Shown: positions 50,201-61,601 of the stretch, piece by piece
Layout: the number at the start of each line of letters is the position of its first letter
How positions within the stretch are numbered: the first letter of the stretch is position 1
Source of the DNA: Trachelipus rathkii
Lineage: Eukaryota > Arthropoda > Malacostraca > Isopoda > Trachelipodidae
Length of the DNA: 64,000 bases
NCBI GenBank assembly: GCA_015478945.1
Contig: JABUQX010022082.1
Coordinates: forward strand, 62,001-126,000
Reading direction: 5' to 3'
Position numbers and translations under genes: made by a program
Notes under the pieces: model-generated
What the model was told of the DNA's origin: nothing
Seen by the model: the letters and a program-made list of their open reading frames with translations, nothing else
The model's database searches: none

Positions 50201-50728
50201 TATAGCGTGAAATTCGTCGAAAAAAACGGCGTCGAATTTTTTAAAAGACCGGCCTTTCTCCTCCGCCTCCTTTTCTTCCTCATTTAAAAAAGGTTTGAGG
50301 AAATGGGGTAAATTAATTTGCAATAATTTATACGTTGTCAAGACTATGGCGGTCGCTACGGCACCTGTGTCGTCGTCGTCGTCGTCGTCGTCGTCGTCTT
50401 CTTCGACGTCGTATTGCCGCGATTTTAAATCGATATATTCGTTTATTTTATAGATATTCACTCTTTTATAAATTTCCTCATTAGTAGAGCGTAATTCGTT
50501 AAAAATGTCATCGAACAACTCCGTTTTCGAGGTTACCCACAAAAAGGAGTAATCGCTTTTAGTTTCGGGCCCGCGGGCGCTACTATCGTGTCCGGCACTG
50601 CCGCTGGAAGTTACATTATAAACGAAGGAAGAAAGTATTCGGGTTTTACCGAGCCCGGTTCCGTCCGCTAAGACGAACCCCCCTCGATTGTCTAGCGGCG
50701 TCTGCGACGGCGCCCTTCGATTATATTT
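47219..50728 (-). CDS. Strawberry-notch-like SF2 helicase, main part
   Basis: The frame is open from 50728. Walker [11 protein letters not shown], is encoded at about 50639-50668, upstream of the first conventional start. Counting from 50542, motif Ia-like [10 protein letters not shown] lies near 66-74 and motif II is DEFH (109-112). Motif III is SATPF (180-184), motif V STGINLHD (704-711) and motif [13 protein letters not shown] (737-747). [17 protein letters not shown] then matches the strawberry-notch/SNF2-like C-terminal block. An acidic insert (about 470-500) separates the lobes. Role: ATP-driven remodelling or unwinding of DNA in viral replication or transcription. The N-terminal 127 codons lie in another frame (50692-51075). 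Confidence 0.8.
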   Translation of the reverse strand, partial: KYNRRAPSQTPLDNRGGFVLADGTGLGKTRILSSFVYNVTSSGSAGHDSSARGPETKSDYSFLWVTSKTELFDDIFNELRSTNEEIYKRVNIYKINEYIDLKSRQYDVEEDDDDDDDDDDTGAVATAIVLTTYKLLQINLPHFLKPFLNEEEKEAEEKGRSFKKFDAVFFDEFHAIRNTSPYYGKTIIAGKPAPMDYVQFARKLFLDSDENTGCFWKRFNIADAGDFLIKLYKKYSFCVLTSATPFTEDANLSSVEFLVGNALLFASAGGDREGIKSRFQKLSRYVNGSSAKGSITILEPILKMLYHHGSYISRVISMRGVGCFMRKLKLDPGIRMCFSESNRYINYLTKIRQSNYRDEWKIDSRGKELDAAVPSPSMTLSPLFDAVSDSEELEKKMFVDSDGDTVYYVDVEVRNALSAFGIDERAVRRNREELEKARSFLISKKNLLWRKFKAAIVLFYKNLILNSKSKGCVSYMLKLFRAFAEKNKNIKVIFATSITGDNALVNSSKKITNLFERRRRKKRRLRVTIGDLEEESRVEDQCGEEDQEEEEEEEEEEEGVELSDRGWTDEERELEEIKRFAFCTACQNYYSTEDSDSEGNATSGSSVECVGSHSAFFPNATSYQLVDMYRTMLTISLIMSVTEELSTYALPINLPAPPLLSSSNKKIEEPPYHRKNLTLRVFAPFTPPESLLRCMPASFIDYVINGLGRKSCKEVTNRSLMQIRDSKNSGCYFIAPNTENKKFNKSIDAFNNDPRIKSIVVSNRGSTGINLHDSNRNKSKAQRLHLFCDFPYSSSKVFQHMGRSHRTNQSTKPTYTIFTLDSFATEERFSTILKKRLGDQRAGVFSNRYCDVVTDIFETDDYDSDHRGGRKAFSPSSSSSSSSSEETVNKLGVFRLILCSILFLSGGFRIPRNEYNTFPGRDGHRELYFPSGLKRNRLKKYIDNRCSELFRENANLFSTWAYFYMTLHFTHFLIKRRKDIVAYALLEPFVDDLNRNVYARWSKKIIREIDATCSASVKNAGQAKILNMIMYSPPRFQRLFFLVQKSSCSWFIKNILVKEKFLTRKHNITCGEVVGGDTYSENHFKIYVKILNGELIDMLRSEKIIVSNLNALLYNDYTSAFNALLRFNDKNDTPKIRNNWLIFRLLTKEGSSFADYEYRYALYRYRPEK

Positions 50729-51075
50729 CTATATCGAAAAAACTGTTTCATCATAAGCAACACCGCCGTCGCCTGGGAACTGGAGATGTTGGTACGAACG
50801 AACAAAGCGTGCGGCGCTAATTTTTTTATTTCGGGGGACAGCCCGACTTTTACGAAATCTTCGCTCGTCGAAACTTTGCAACCGTGTTCGGGGTAAAAAA
50901 TCGAACTGGGCTCCTGGGGGTGCGGAAGGAAAATAGGAGCCGATATTTCGTCTTCGTCGCCGTCGTCGTCGTCGTCGCCGTCGTCGAAGGATGACGTGCT
51001 TCTAAGTTTTTTACTACGAGAAAAAATTGCGTCATTTTTGACGGGGGCCAATTTCCTCTTCCCGTCGGAATTCAT
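50692..51075 (-). CDS. N-terminal part of the SF2 helicase (127 aa), out of frame
   Basis: Starts MNSDGKRKLAP, with an acidic run near residue 35-45, then a region (LFVRTNISSSQATAVLLMMK) that occupies the position of the Q-motif-like segment before Walker A. It ends in an arginine run and a stop at 50692, while the helicase frame opens at 50728, so the frames overlap by only 37 bp. The frame change lies in that interval. Possible causes are mutation, sequencing error or ribosomal frameshifting. Confidence 0.6.
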   Translation of the reverse strand: MNSDGKRKLAPVKNDAIFSRSKKLRSTSSFDDGDDDDDGDEDEISAPIFLPHPQEPSSIFYPEHGCKVSTSEDFVKVGLSPEIKKLAPHALFVRTNISSSQATAVLLMMKQFFRYRNIIEGRRRRRR

Positions 51076-51206
51076 GCTACGGATAATCGTAATTTATGGT
51101 TTGTGTAAAATTAAACAAAAATGTTTCATAAGAAGAGTACTTTTATTTACATATTATTAACATAATTTTTTAACATAAAAAATCGATGATATTTAATTAC
51201 TAAAAG

Positions 51207-51379
<173 letters not shown>

Positions 51380-51402
51380 TACGTTTTATTCACGTTCACC
51401 CA

Positions 51403-51934
51403 TTATTTTTTGTGGGTTTTTAAAATTAGGGTCAGCTTTTCATTTTCCGAATTCGCTTTCTCTTCCTTTTTTTTGTTCTCGGATTCTCCCCGATCGCGTC
51501 TTTTTTTCTTTAAATCCGGTTGAATTTTCTCGTCGCTGTCGACGCCGCTGTCGTGGGAATTGATTTCAACCTCCTCGAGGGGGTGTTTTCTTTTTAACGA
51601 GCTGGCCCCCGGGGTTGGTGGAGGCGATTTCTGCTGCGGCTGCTTCGATTTCTTTGCTTCGCCTTGGCGTTTTTTCTTCTTTTGATCGGATTCCTTTATA
51701 TCTTCCGGAAAATTATCGCTACGAATAATATCATTTTCTCCCAGCATCTCCAAATCTGGCATGTCCATTAACCGATGTCGTTTTCGCGATTTTTCTTCGC
51801 CTTCTAACCTATCACTCTTCTTTTTGTTTATAGGTAGTGGATTTTCTTCCGACGAGTTCTCATTGCCTCCACCGCCGCGACCTTGAGCAATTTCTACCAA
51901 ATCGCGGTGTTTCCTTTTCGAGGCATCGGACGAT

Positions 51935-51980
<46 letters not shown>

Positions 51981-53193
51981 GCTGGTGATGCTCTATCCTT
52001 CCGTGCGCCTTTATTATATCACTAAGCGTATTTACACTCGGATTTGAAGCGGCGACAACTTCGCGTTCCTTATTCGAATCGATATTGCTTGTCTTCTTCT
52101 TCTTCTTCAAGCCTTGATTCGATTCAATAGCATCGGGTTTTTTCACACCCGGACCAACTTCTCTAACAAGAGTATCTTCTTCTTCTTCTTCTTCTTTTTC
52201 TTTTTCTTCTACTCCTTCTTCAATTTCGCCATCCTCTCTTTCGAGGAATGAAACTTCGATGCCTTGGATGCCGCTGCCGCTGCCACTACCACTGCGGTCT
52301 TTTTTATTCGCGCGTTTCTTTTCCATTTTCGGCTTTTTGGCGATTTTACGATTTTTATTCTTATCGGGCTCGGGGTCCACGTAAATCCGTTTACTCTCTT
52401 TCCTAATTTCCGCGAACCTGGACGGTATTTGATAGTACGGCGTCTCGATCATCTTAACGTATATAATACGTTTACTCCAAATATCGTGAATGTTGATAAA
52501 TTCGAGGTCGCTCCAGGAACCGCACCCGAGATCGAAATCATCGCCGTGGGCAGCGGCGCGCGAAAGCTTCAGAGGATTTGAACGTTCACTCGCTCGTAAT
52601 TTCTCTATATTTTTAGTAAATTTGCGGTACTTTTTTGACACCTCTTTCTTTAATTTCTTTGTGTCTTCTCCTTCTCCTTTTTGTTCTTGTTTCTTTTCTT
52701 CTTCTTCGTCGTCATCGTCGTCGTCGTCGTCGTTGTCGTCGTCTTCGGTGGCGTTTTTGAGGCCTTTTTGAACGTTCTCGAAGTACTTATCGTACCGCTC
52801 TTTTTCGTCTTCGCTCAATTCGTGTTCGAGAAAAGCGTCGAAACCCAGACGAAAAAATCGTTCGAACTCTCTAATCCGTTCAAAGTTATCGTTTATAAAG
52901 ACGGTTTTTAATTCCCTTAAACCGAACCCGTCTTTTTCCGAATCGTATTCTGCAGAATTGAGTCTCGCCTCGTATTTTTCCGCACAATCCTTAAATAAAA
53001 CACTAAAGGGTTTATCGCGCTTTGAAAATGGCGTGCATCCTATTCCGCTGGGTTTCTTAGATTCTTCGTATTTGTTATCGAATTCGGCTCGTAAATTTCG
53101 ATAAATGGCTTTCTTCCCGTTAATTTCGGATTTCTCGAGTCCCAAGATATCGGACAAGTACGACTTAAAGATATTCGATCGGCCCGACGCCAT
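51403..53193 (-). CDS. Highly charged polyQ protein, 596 aa
   Basis: Unrecognised. Residues 1-150 look structured. Acidic runs ([17 protein letters not shown] near 152-170), lysine-rich stretches, a Ser-Gly linker, a run of about 17 Gln (around 407-423, cag/cagcag repeat) and many KKKRK-type basic clusters follow. This is the composition of a nuclear, DNA- or chromatin-associated protein, or an abundant tegument-like protein. The C-terminal half is predicted disordered. First Met at 53193. Confidence 0.65.
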
Positions 53194-53498
53194 GTTGAAG
53201 AAAATTGCGCTATTATGCTAAACGTATCGAAGAGGAGGAGGAGGAGTAAGTAGGAGGGGTTTATAAATGAGAATTGAGAATCTATTAATTTATTTATTTA
53301 AAAACGTAATTTCAATTTTTTTCCCAAAACATTTAATTTTCGGAAATCGAATATAGCGTTAATAACAGATATTTTATTTTTTTTATTCGATCGTTTTTTT
53401 AATATTAATAAAAAAAATAAAAAAATAATAGTCTCGAGCGCGTGGCGCACACCCGCGATTTTTTTTCTACTAATTAGTAATCGAAAATCTACTATAAG
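53194..53498. promoter_or_regulatory. Divergent AT-rich promoter region
   Basis: Spacer between the polyQ protein (minus) and the SF1 helicase (plus). TGACGTCA overlaps the helicase start codon (53500-53507). No other gene seen. Confidence 0.4.
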
Positions 53499-54481
<983 letters not shown>

Positions 54482-54546
54482 CCGCCGACGCCGTCAATGA
54501 AGAAGAATTTTCAAAAAAATTCGAAGAGGATCGATACGTCGAAGCG

Positions 54547-57500
54547 GTGTCGGAAGAAAGGATGACGCGAGGGGGTGGTAACTTGTTCCGAAACCTTCAG
54601 CAAATTGATGAAAAGTTAAGTTACAAAATGTTTATTTCAACGCGATGCCGAATCGTGTTCATCTACTCTTTCAAGAGGTTAAACCCGTTTTTTTCGATAG
54701 ACGGTCTTTACTTCGGGTTGGGTTTAACCTATTTGGGAAGGAACAACTTCGCCGACGCCAGAGTTTGCTTACCGGAATGGAAAGTCTTTAGTCGCAATAC
54801 GTTTCGGGACGCGCTATCTTCTCATTTTTTGAATCGAAAAATCCTAAAAGACGAACTGGCCAAAGACTATCGGAAACATTGTCGCGTGTTCAACTTCTTC
54901 AACGATAAAAAAGAGTACAGCAAGCTGGACATCGCCAAGGGCAACGCTCTTTATCGAATGACGAATAGCGAAGGGAGGGAAGGAACGTTAAAATTCTTGT
55001 GTTCGACGAATCAAACGACGAACGAGGTCGGCGCTGTAAATATCGCCCTTTTCGAAGACTCGCAACGGGATTGCCTAGATAAGGCGAGACTCAATTTCAA
55101 ACATTTTTCCATATTCGTCGCGTTCTTGAAAGAGTCGTACCCCCTAAATTCGATTTCCGACGCGAGAAAACACGATTTCGATACCGTCTTGCGGACGTTA
55201 CGACTGCAACGTAGATACAACACGGCGAGATTGCAAAGCTTTCGCGCGACGAATCGGTGGTATTACTCGTTAAAAAGGTACATCAACAAGGAATATTGCG
55301 ACGTCAACGGAATCACGCTCTTCGTCGGAATGTACATTCGATTAAAACGCACCGTATTTTGCGAAAAAACGAGGGAGAGGGTATTCAACGGCACCACCGG
55401 CTTCGTTTTAAAAATATCCGAAAAATTCGTGACGATTAGAAGGTCGGATACGAACCACGACGTAACCGTCGGTTACGAGACTGCGGTGGACGGCGATTTC
55501 AAATTCATCTATTTGCCTATCACTTCGGAAACAACGTCGACCATATATTCCATCCAAGGCCGAACGATCGAACCGTCCGTGCACACGATCATCGACGCGA
55601 AAGAGAAAAAAAATTTTATTACGAAGGGGTCGAATCTTTACGTGGCACTCTCGCGAATGCAAACCGCAAATTTTACCATCGTGAACGCCGACGCCGGCGA
55701 TATCGACGATATATACCGATTGATGGACCAACACATCGAGAACGAGCACAGCGTCAAGGCAACGAGTTTTTACGAAGAAATCCCAAATTTACCTCCTCCT
55801 CCTCCTCCTCCTCTTCCTCCTTTTCCATCGCGACCTTTGAGAAGACAAATAGATTCGGAGGATAAACCCGTCAGACTTTTTTTACAACACGGCGCGAGCT
55901 CGTTAACGATTCAATATTATTCACTATCTTTGAAATTTGTAATAGAGTTAATAATGAAATTTTCGAATTCGGAGATTTTGATTTCGAAAAACTGGATAAA
56001 AGGAATGAAGGTTGCAGAATGCTTGGACAACGCCTCCTCCTCCTCCTTCTCCGGAGCGAACGACGATCCCGGGCAGAGCCCGTACCGTTTTTCTTCGGCT
56101 CTTAAAACCTGCCTGCAAGATTTGTTCGTTTACGAAAAAAATTCGAACGAGAGCAACAAACGTTGCGCTTCGACTTTGAAAGACGCCTTATGGAAAAACC
56201 TCGAAATCGCTTATTGCGTATATTTGAAAAGCAGCGAAGTCCCTATAAACAGCTCCGTAACGACGAAGACGAAGAATCGAAAAGGAAAACTAACAGAGAA
56301 AAGTTCACCGTTGGTAAATTTTGGCGAAAAAGGCTATATTTTAAACTGGTCCGAATTTATAATCGTGTACGCGTTTTTTTTCACCCAGACGAATATGTAC
56401 GTAGACGTCGGATCCATCGTTAATTACCTTTTTCATTTTTACGAACTAGAAAACCCTTTCGATACCCATTTCGGGTATTTCTGCCCGCTGCGTGACGACG
56501 ACGACGAAAAAACAAAAGAAGAAGAAGATGAAGAGACCGGAGCAGCCGCTACCACCAATCGAGGTGTCACCACCAAAAGCAAAAATCGCCTCATCATCCA
56601 CCACCCCTGTTGCTGCTTTTCGAATGCAAAAATCAACGCTGGACCGGTTTTAATTCGTTGTGGAAAATACACGGCGGCAAGCGGTCGAGAAATCTACCCC
56701 CTCTCCGACGCCATCGCCGCCGATATACGCGAAATCCCGAACGTTAATAATAAGAGAAATCGTTTTGAACAATTTAGTTTTCCGAAAAGCGCTGATAAAA
56801 AAATGAAATTATGGGACGACCCCGAACTTTATAAAAACTTCTTTCACGACAACAGCGACGATGACTTCGACGAAGACCATGACTACGACGACCACGACTA
56901 CGACCACGACGATAACTATATTAACAGCAGCGGGAGCGGAAATATAAAATCTCGAATTGGTTCCGATCAGTTGAATTACAACACTCGGAAAAACCCTAAA
57001 TGTTTGAAAAGTTTAATTTTTGTCACGAAGAGAGGAGAAACGGGTGCTGCCAGCAACCGCAGGAGCAACGAGAAGACGAAAGAAATAGAAGATGAGGAAG
57101 AAGAAGAAGAAGAAGAAATAGAAGAATATTACGATTTAAAAACCCAATACCGTAATTTTTTTAAGTATTACGCTCAAAATTTGTGCTACGTGTTGTTCTA
57201 TTATTTCAACCAAGTATTCAAAACTAAAATTCAAGTCGCTGGCAACAGAGAAATCGCCGCTGTAAATTTGTACAAAAATTTATTTCACAATTTCTTTCTC
57301 GGTGAAAAATATTCCGACTCGTGCGTAGAAGATATAATTCGATCGATGAGATCGTACTATCCAAATTTATTCACTACTGATATTAGCTCTTCGTCGAATA
57401 AAATAACTTTAGTGTTGATCAGGTATAGGCTATTTCCTCACGTCGAAAAAAAGATCCTAGGTGCGAAAACTAAAAGTATTCAAGTTATGATCGAACATTT

Positions 57501-57927
57501 AATTTCCCTCAATCTAGGATATTTCGACGGCCTAAAAATCGGAAAACCGGCCGTATACTCGGATGAAAACGTTTTAAAATTGAACGCTCGTGGGTTGTTG
57601 GAGGAGTTGTTGAAAGATTCGTCTTCGACTCCTTCAAATAGCGATTGGAAACACGCTCACTTTATTTCCGCATACGTCGAACCTTTAATAGATGATGATG
57701 GTGGCGATCGGCGGCAGCAAGAGCAAGATCATCATCAGCAGCGGCAGTATGAGAAATTTACCACGGTAGAAGAAACCTTTTCGAAAATTCGATGCAGTGA
57801 GTCTTCTTCTTCTTCTTCTTCTTCTTCTATTTCTTCTTCTTCTATTTCTTCTTCTTCCACCGACTCTCCAAAAAATGATATAAATATGTCGCACATTTTA
57901 ATCAAAATGTTACTTCAAAACGTTTAA
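54547..57927 (+). CDS. SF1 helicase, C-terminal part with extra domain (1126 aa)
   Basis: Residues 261-290 (GMYIRLKRTV...NGTTGFVLKI) form the small beta domain typical of RecD/Pif1-like enzymes. Motif V is STIYSIQGRTIE (331-342) and motif VI NLYVALSRMQ (363-372). After about residue 430 comes a long region with no recognised domain: a Pro run, Asp/His-rich and Glu-rich low-complexity tracts and a Ser-rich tail encoded by tct repeats near the end. The first start-like codon is a GTG at 54547 and the first ATG is at 54562; the frame is open through the microsatellite upstream, so this is most likely the second half of the gene at 53499. Role: unwinding at the viral replication fork. Confidence 0.75.
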   Translation: MSEERMTRGGGNLFRNLQQIDEKLSYKMFISTRCRIVFIYSFKRLNPFFSIDGLYFGLGLTYLGRNNFADARVCLPEWKVFSRNTFRDALSSHFLNRKILKDELAKDYRKHCRVFNFFNDKKEYSKLDIAKGNALYRMTNSEGREGTLKFLCSTNQTTNEVGAVNIALFEDSQRDCLDKARLNFKHFSIFVAFLKESYPLNSISDARKHDFDTVLRTLRLQRRYNTARLQSFRATNRWYYSLKRYINKEYCDVNGITLFVGMYIRLKRTVFCEKTRERVFNGTTGFVLKISEKFVTIRRSDTNHDVTVGYETAVDGDFKFIYLPITSETTSTIYSIQGRTIEPSVHTIIDAKEKKNFITKGSNLYVALSRMQTANFTIVNADAGDIDDIYRLMDQHIENEHSVKATSFYEEIPNLPPPPPPPLPPFPSRPLRRQIDSEDKPVRLFLQHGASSLTIQYYSLSLKFVIELIMKFSNSEILISKNWIKGMKVAECLDNASSSSFSGANDDPGQSPYRFSSALKTCLQDLFVYEKNSNESNKRCASTLKDALWKNLEIAYCVYLKSSEVPINSSVTTKTKNRKGKLTEKSSPLVNFGEKGYILNWSEFIIVYAFFFTQTNMYVDVGSIVNYLFHFYELENPFDTHFGYFCPLRDDDDEKTKEEEDEETGAAATTNRGVTTKSKNRLIIHHPCCCFSNAKINAGPVLIRCGKYTAASGREIYPLSDAIAADIREIPNVNNKRNRFEQFSFPKSADKKMKLWDDPELYKNFFHDNSDDDFDEDHDYDDHDYDHDDNYINSSGSGNIKSRIGSDQLNYNTRKNPKCLKSLIFVTKRGETGAASNRRSNEKTKEIEDEEEEEEEEIEEYYDLKTQYRNFFKYYAQNLCYVLFYYFNQVFKTKIQVAGNREIAAVNLYKNLFHNFFLGEKYSDSCVEDIIRSMRSYYPNLFTTDISSSSNKITLVLIRYRLFPHVEKKILGAKTKSIQVMIEHLISLNLGYFDGLKIGKPAVYSDENVLKLNARGLLEELLKDSSSTPSNSDWKHAHFISAYVEPLIDDDGGDRRQQEQDHHQQRQYEKFTTVEETFSKIRCSESSSSSSSSSISSSSISSSSTDSPKNDINMSHILIKMLLQNV

Positions 57928-58053
57928 AAAATAAAAAAAAATATATATGTGTAGAAAAACAAAAATGATTGTTCATTTTCCTTTAAACTTTATTTTTCAT
58001 ACAACAACATCAACAACAAAAATGAAATATTAATAATAATAATAATAATAATA

Positions 58054-58590
58054 ATGTTTTCATTAACCCAAAATAAAAAATTTCCGAATGACAACCCCTA
58101 CCTCGATCGATACATTCGAACGCTGGATATTTTCGATTCGATATTACCCCCTAATCTTCAGGGAATAGAGGTGCGTAAAAGGGACGACACCAACGGGACG
58201 ATAGTAGTAAGACCCTACGGGTTTAAAGCGTGGGTGAAAGACGGCGTGATATACAATTATCCGAGCTACATCGACATCTCATTGAGACAAGCTAAATGCC
58301 CGGGTGAAAACGATACCCTAGTCAATAAATTTATACCCCACGACCCCTTTCAAAAGGTTCCTCTGTGGAGAGACGCGTGCTGCCCGGTATTTAGAGCTGT
58401 TCAGAGATCCTTTTCGGATTACGAACGTATCTTCTTCCCTCTAAACGTGGTGGAGAAACGACTCGGAAAACCATCCAGAAACATCGAGGAAGTAGAATAT
58501 TACTTATTACTCGTTCGTTTTGGAAAAGAAAATTTTAAAAGTATTCGACTACATTCCGTCGAAAAAAAAGAAAAACACAGAGTCGGGTGA
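58054..58590 (+). CDS. Hypothetical protein, 178 aa
   Basis: Unrecognised, compact and probably globular, without membrane span: IEVRKRDDTNGTIVVRPYGF, then a Cys-containing DACCPVFRAVQRSF stretch. The ATG at 58054 directly follows a short aat repeat (58031-58053). Its regular composition without low-complexity tracts is unusual in this window and suggests a constrained fold. Confidence 0.6.
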   Translation: MFSLTQNKKFPNDNPYLDRYIRTLDIFDSILPPNLQGIEVRKRDDTNGTIVVRPYGFKAWVKDGVIYNYPSYIDISLRQAKCPGENDTLVNKFIPHDPFQKVPLWRDACCPVFRAVQRSFSDYERIFFPLNVVEKRLGKPSRNIEEVEYYLLLVRFGKENFKSIRLHSVEKKEKHRVG

Positions 58591-58876
58591 CGATAGGTGA
58601 GTAGACTCTCGACAGGTTCAAAAATAAAACAAGTCGAAAAATTGTCGCAAAATATTTTTATTTTTCTTCATTAATTCAGCCCAATCCACCCCCACTATAA
58701 AATCTTCTATCTTTTAAAAAAAAAATAAATATAAATCATTTTCTAATTATTATTAAAAGGTTTGTAAGATTCCGATACAATTTCTTTTCGCTATTATTAT
58801 TATATTATCTTCATCACTACCTTTTACGATTAAAAATTAAAATAAATTGTGAATACCAGACTTATTTTCCGAAATC

Positions 58877-61240
58877 ATGGGGGCGGGATCTACGCCTACG
58901 GCGTCGGCAGCGGCAGTGGCAGCGACAACGACAACGAAAACGACAGAACCTGGTTCGGCCTCGTTGGGAGTCAAAGTTTACGAGCTAGAAGTGTTGAAAA
59001 AAATTTGTTGCGTGGTGAAATTCGACTCGCGGATCGCTTACAACGACGTACAAAAATCGTTCGAGATTGGAAAAGACGCCCTACTATTATTCGAACCGAT
59101 CGGGTGTCTTCGCCCGACTTTCCAAGAAAAGGGGCCTGGAATTCCGAAGTGTTTTATCGAAAAATGTTCGAGTATCGCGTCGCTCGACGAATATATATTT
59201 TTCGAAATGGATTTCAAAACCCTAAAATCGCGATTCAGAATCGCGCTACGAAAATCGACAAGCGACGATTTACGATTGGCGTTGACGATAGTTAAAGTAG
59301 ATAATTTCGTCGATTTAAAACTACTTTTTGAGGGTATAATTCCGCGCTGGAAAGTCCATATCGTAGAAAGCTATTTGCGTTTTTCTAAACGAGAGGAATG
59401 GCCGTTAGAGTGCGAAAGATACAAATTAATTCAAAGTCTTTCGACGATGCTAGAGCTTCTTCGAATCGGCTATTCGAACGAGTCACGAGAGATCGAAAAT
59501 TTAAATAGAACGCCGTTTCAAAAGAGGGCGCTGCTGCTCGATTTAAAAAGAAAAAAGTACGATTGCGAAATCGCTATTTCGTCTATACATCGGGAATTCG
59601 AGCTACATGCGCGACGAAGCCGAAACGAAGTTTGGGATAACGTCTCATCGTCGTTAGCGTATTTTTTAGACACTTTCGGTCCCGACGCGATAAACGAAGA
59701 GGATGATATGAATTCGGTGTCTACACCCCTCGATGAAGAAGACGCGCTCGAGTTCCTCAGAATTGTGAGATCCGTTTCACGGGATATCCGGAAACTTACC
59801 GAGGGGGAGGATGTCGTCGTCGTCTCCGATAATAGGTGCGCGATGACGAATGACTCCCCTATCCACGATTTCCTCGACCCTTATTTGCCCGAAATACTGA
59901 TAAAGCGAGGGCCGCGTCATTTATGTTACTGTTTTACCCTAACCGGTATTCCCATTAAGATTTTATGGGACTCGCCGAGCGAAAGAATCGTCGAAAATCC
60001 TTGGAGTTTGAGGGCGGAAATAATAATGGATAAAGAAAATGAAAATCGCGCCATCTACAGTAACATCGCGCTAGACTCCAACCCCCATCAAGACGAAAGA
60101 CGAACGCTAGCCGTAAGGCCGAATAAATATACGAGTTTCAACGCGATCGTGCCCGTTTTTACGCCGGAACTTTTGCGCGCAATAAGGCCCCTATTTCGCA
60201 ACAAAGTATTCGCTTGGCTTTGTACGACGTGCGTTTTAAAGGATCCCAGCAAGGTCGACTATCGTGCCCACTTTTTCGCTTTGATATTAGCCTGGATAAA
60301 ATTAGCAAAAATCGTCGACGGGTGCGTTCGCGCTAGGGAGGAACTGAAATTAGTAGTCAATACCGCCTTCGAGTATTTACGTTTCCACGATTACGTCATT
60401 TACGGGAATGCGTTGATCCGTTGGCCCGAACTAACTCTGAGAGAACGCGCGCGCGGTAAAATCGGTATTAAAAATTTCCAAATGGAATCGGAAAATTTAA
60501 TCAAACCCCTGTTTTTCCTATACGCCCGTCTAGACGAGTTAGAGGAAACGGACGCTGTAAAAAAGGTAACGTTAATAGTTCGCGAATTTATTTGCCGAAT
60601 GGTGGAGACCTTGAGGGAGAACAATTCTTTAAAAATCGTGAGAATACTCCTTTTCACCACGATGTTGAGACTCGACTTCGAAGACGGTAAACGCCCATCC
60701 GAAGAGCGCGTATCCGACTTTTACGATAAATTTAGCCGACCGCTTTACGAAGAGTTCCTGGAAGACCTAAAAGGTTCTTCCCGAGAAAACGCCCGCGAAA
60801 ACGACGACCACGACAGCGACAGCGACGTAAAATTCTTAAAATATAAGCTGAAAAGGTTTTGCGAAGAACGCGTTATAGATTACGATTTAAATGTCGAATT
60901 GAACGAGGACTTGGTATTTAACTTTGTGGACCAAAAAAATATCGGGGGGTTCGATTTGCGCGATTTAAAAAACGTGGCTCTAAAACTACTGAATTTGTCG
61001 ACCGAAGACGTTGACCGAATTTTCGACCATAAAGAGATATTCCGCTACGCGTTTCAACTTTTAACGACCAATAATAATTGGTTAGAAACGCGATTGCGGG
61101 ATTGCGAAATCCCTTTCGAGCAGGCGTACGAGAGGGTGGTTTCCGAAATAAACGAAGGATTGAAAGAAAGCGCTATCGAGGGGATCGTTGAAACGGTAAA
61201 GAATCTCGAGAAAAGAGGGTTTAATCTCCGGGTTCGATGA
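58877..61240 (+). CDS. Member of 740-790-aa paralogous family, 787 aa, intact
   Basis: A distant copy of the genes at 28021-29601/27362-28186 and 31984-34173. Shared motifs in order: VKVYELEVL (cf. LNIYEV) after an Ala/Thr-rich N-terminal extension of ~30 residues, PIGCLRPTFQE, SIASLDEYIFFEMDFKTLKS, FNAIVPVFTPELLRAIRPLF (about 430), LKDPSKVDYRAHFFAL, LIVREFICRMVE, QKNIGGFDLRDLKNVA and FDHKEIFRYAFQLL. It has an extra acidic insert in the middle (around 275-300, NEEDDMNSV). Function unknown. It lies ~25 kb from the other copies, so it is probably the oldest split in the family. Confidence 0.75.
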   Translation: MGAGSTPTASAAAVAATTTTKTTEPGSASLGVKVYELEVLKKICCVVKFDSRIAYNDVQKSFEIGKDALLLFEPIGCLRPTFQEKGPGIPKCFIEKCSSIASLDEYIFFEMDFKTLKSRFRIALRKSTSDDLRLALTIVKVDNFVDLKLLFEGIIPRWKVHIVESYLRFSKREEWPLECERYKLIQSLSTMLELLRIGYSNESREIENLNRTPFQKRALLLDLKRKKYDCEIAISSIHREFELHARRSRNEVWDNVSSSLAYFLDTFGPDAINEEDDMNSVSTPLDEEDALEFLRIVRSVSRDIRKLTEGEDVVVVSDNRCAMTNDSPIHDFLDPYLPEILIKRGPRHLCYCFTLTGIPIKILWDSPSERIVENPWSLRAEIIMDKENENRAIYSNIALDSNPHQDERRTLAVRPNKYTSFNAIVPVFTPELLRAIRPLFRNKVFAWLCTTCVLKDPSKVDYRAHFFALILAWIKLAKIVDGCVRAREELKLVVNTAFEYLRFHDYVIYGNALIRWPELTLRERARGKIGIKNFQMESENLIKPLFFLYARLDELEETDAVKKVTLIVREFICRMVETLRENNSLKIVRILLFTTMLRLDFEDGKRPSEERVSDFYDKFSRPLYEEFLEDLKGSSRENARENDDHDSDSDVKFLKYKLKRFCEERVIDYDLNVELNEDLVFNFVDQKNIGGFDLRDLKNVALKLLNLSTEDVDRIFDHKEIFRYAFQLLTTNNNWLETRLRDCEIPFEQAYERVVSEINEGLKESAIEGIVETVKNLEKRGFNLRVR

Positions 61241-61601
61241 TTTGTATATGCTTCTTCTTCTTCAAAATAATTTTTTCGACGTCATCTCCTCCTTCCGTTA
61301 GTCATTATCGGACGTTAAATTTCGGTAACATTTTCATTAACGTTTCTTATTTTTTCGTTTCTTAATTGGCCGTACTAATTTTTTTATATTGATAAAAATC
61401 TTTTTAAACTAAGAAAAATCAATTTTGTGAACGAAATAAAAAATTAAAATAATCTAGAAAAAAATATTTTCGCAACATAATTAAAATATTACGTCTCAAA
61501 TTAAATTAAAAAATAATTATTAAATTTATTTCAAATTTTGTTATATAAAAAGCGGCGGGGGACGGGCCGTTTATTAATCTCGTACGCCGTCAAATCCAAG
61601 C
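61241..61601. promoter_or_regulatory. AT-rich spacer with TATA box upstream of the sirtuin gene
   Basis: TATAAAAAG lies at about 61543, followed by a GC-rich patch and the sirtuin ATG 59 bp on. No gene seen. Confidence 0.45.

Noticed and set aside
58849..59295. 148-codon plus-strand ORF
   Set aside because: Out-of-frame shadow of the intact paralogue starting at 58877, whose frame has the family motifs.
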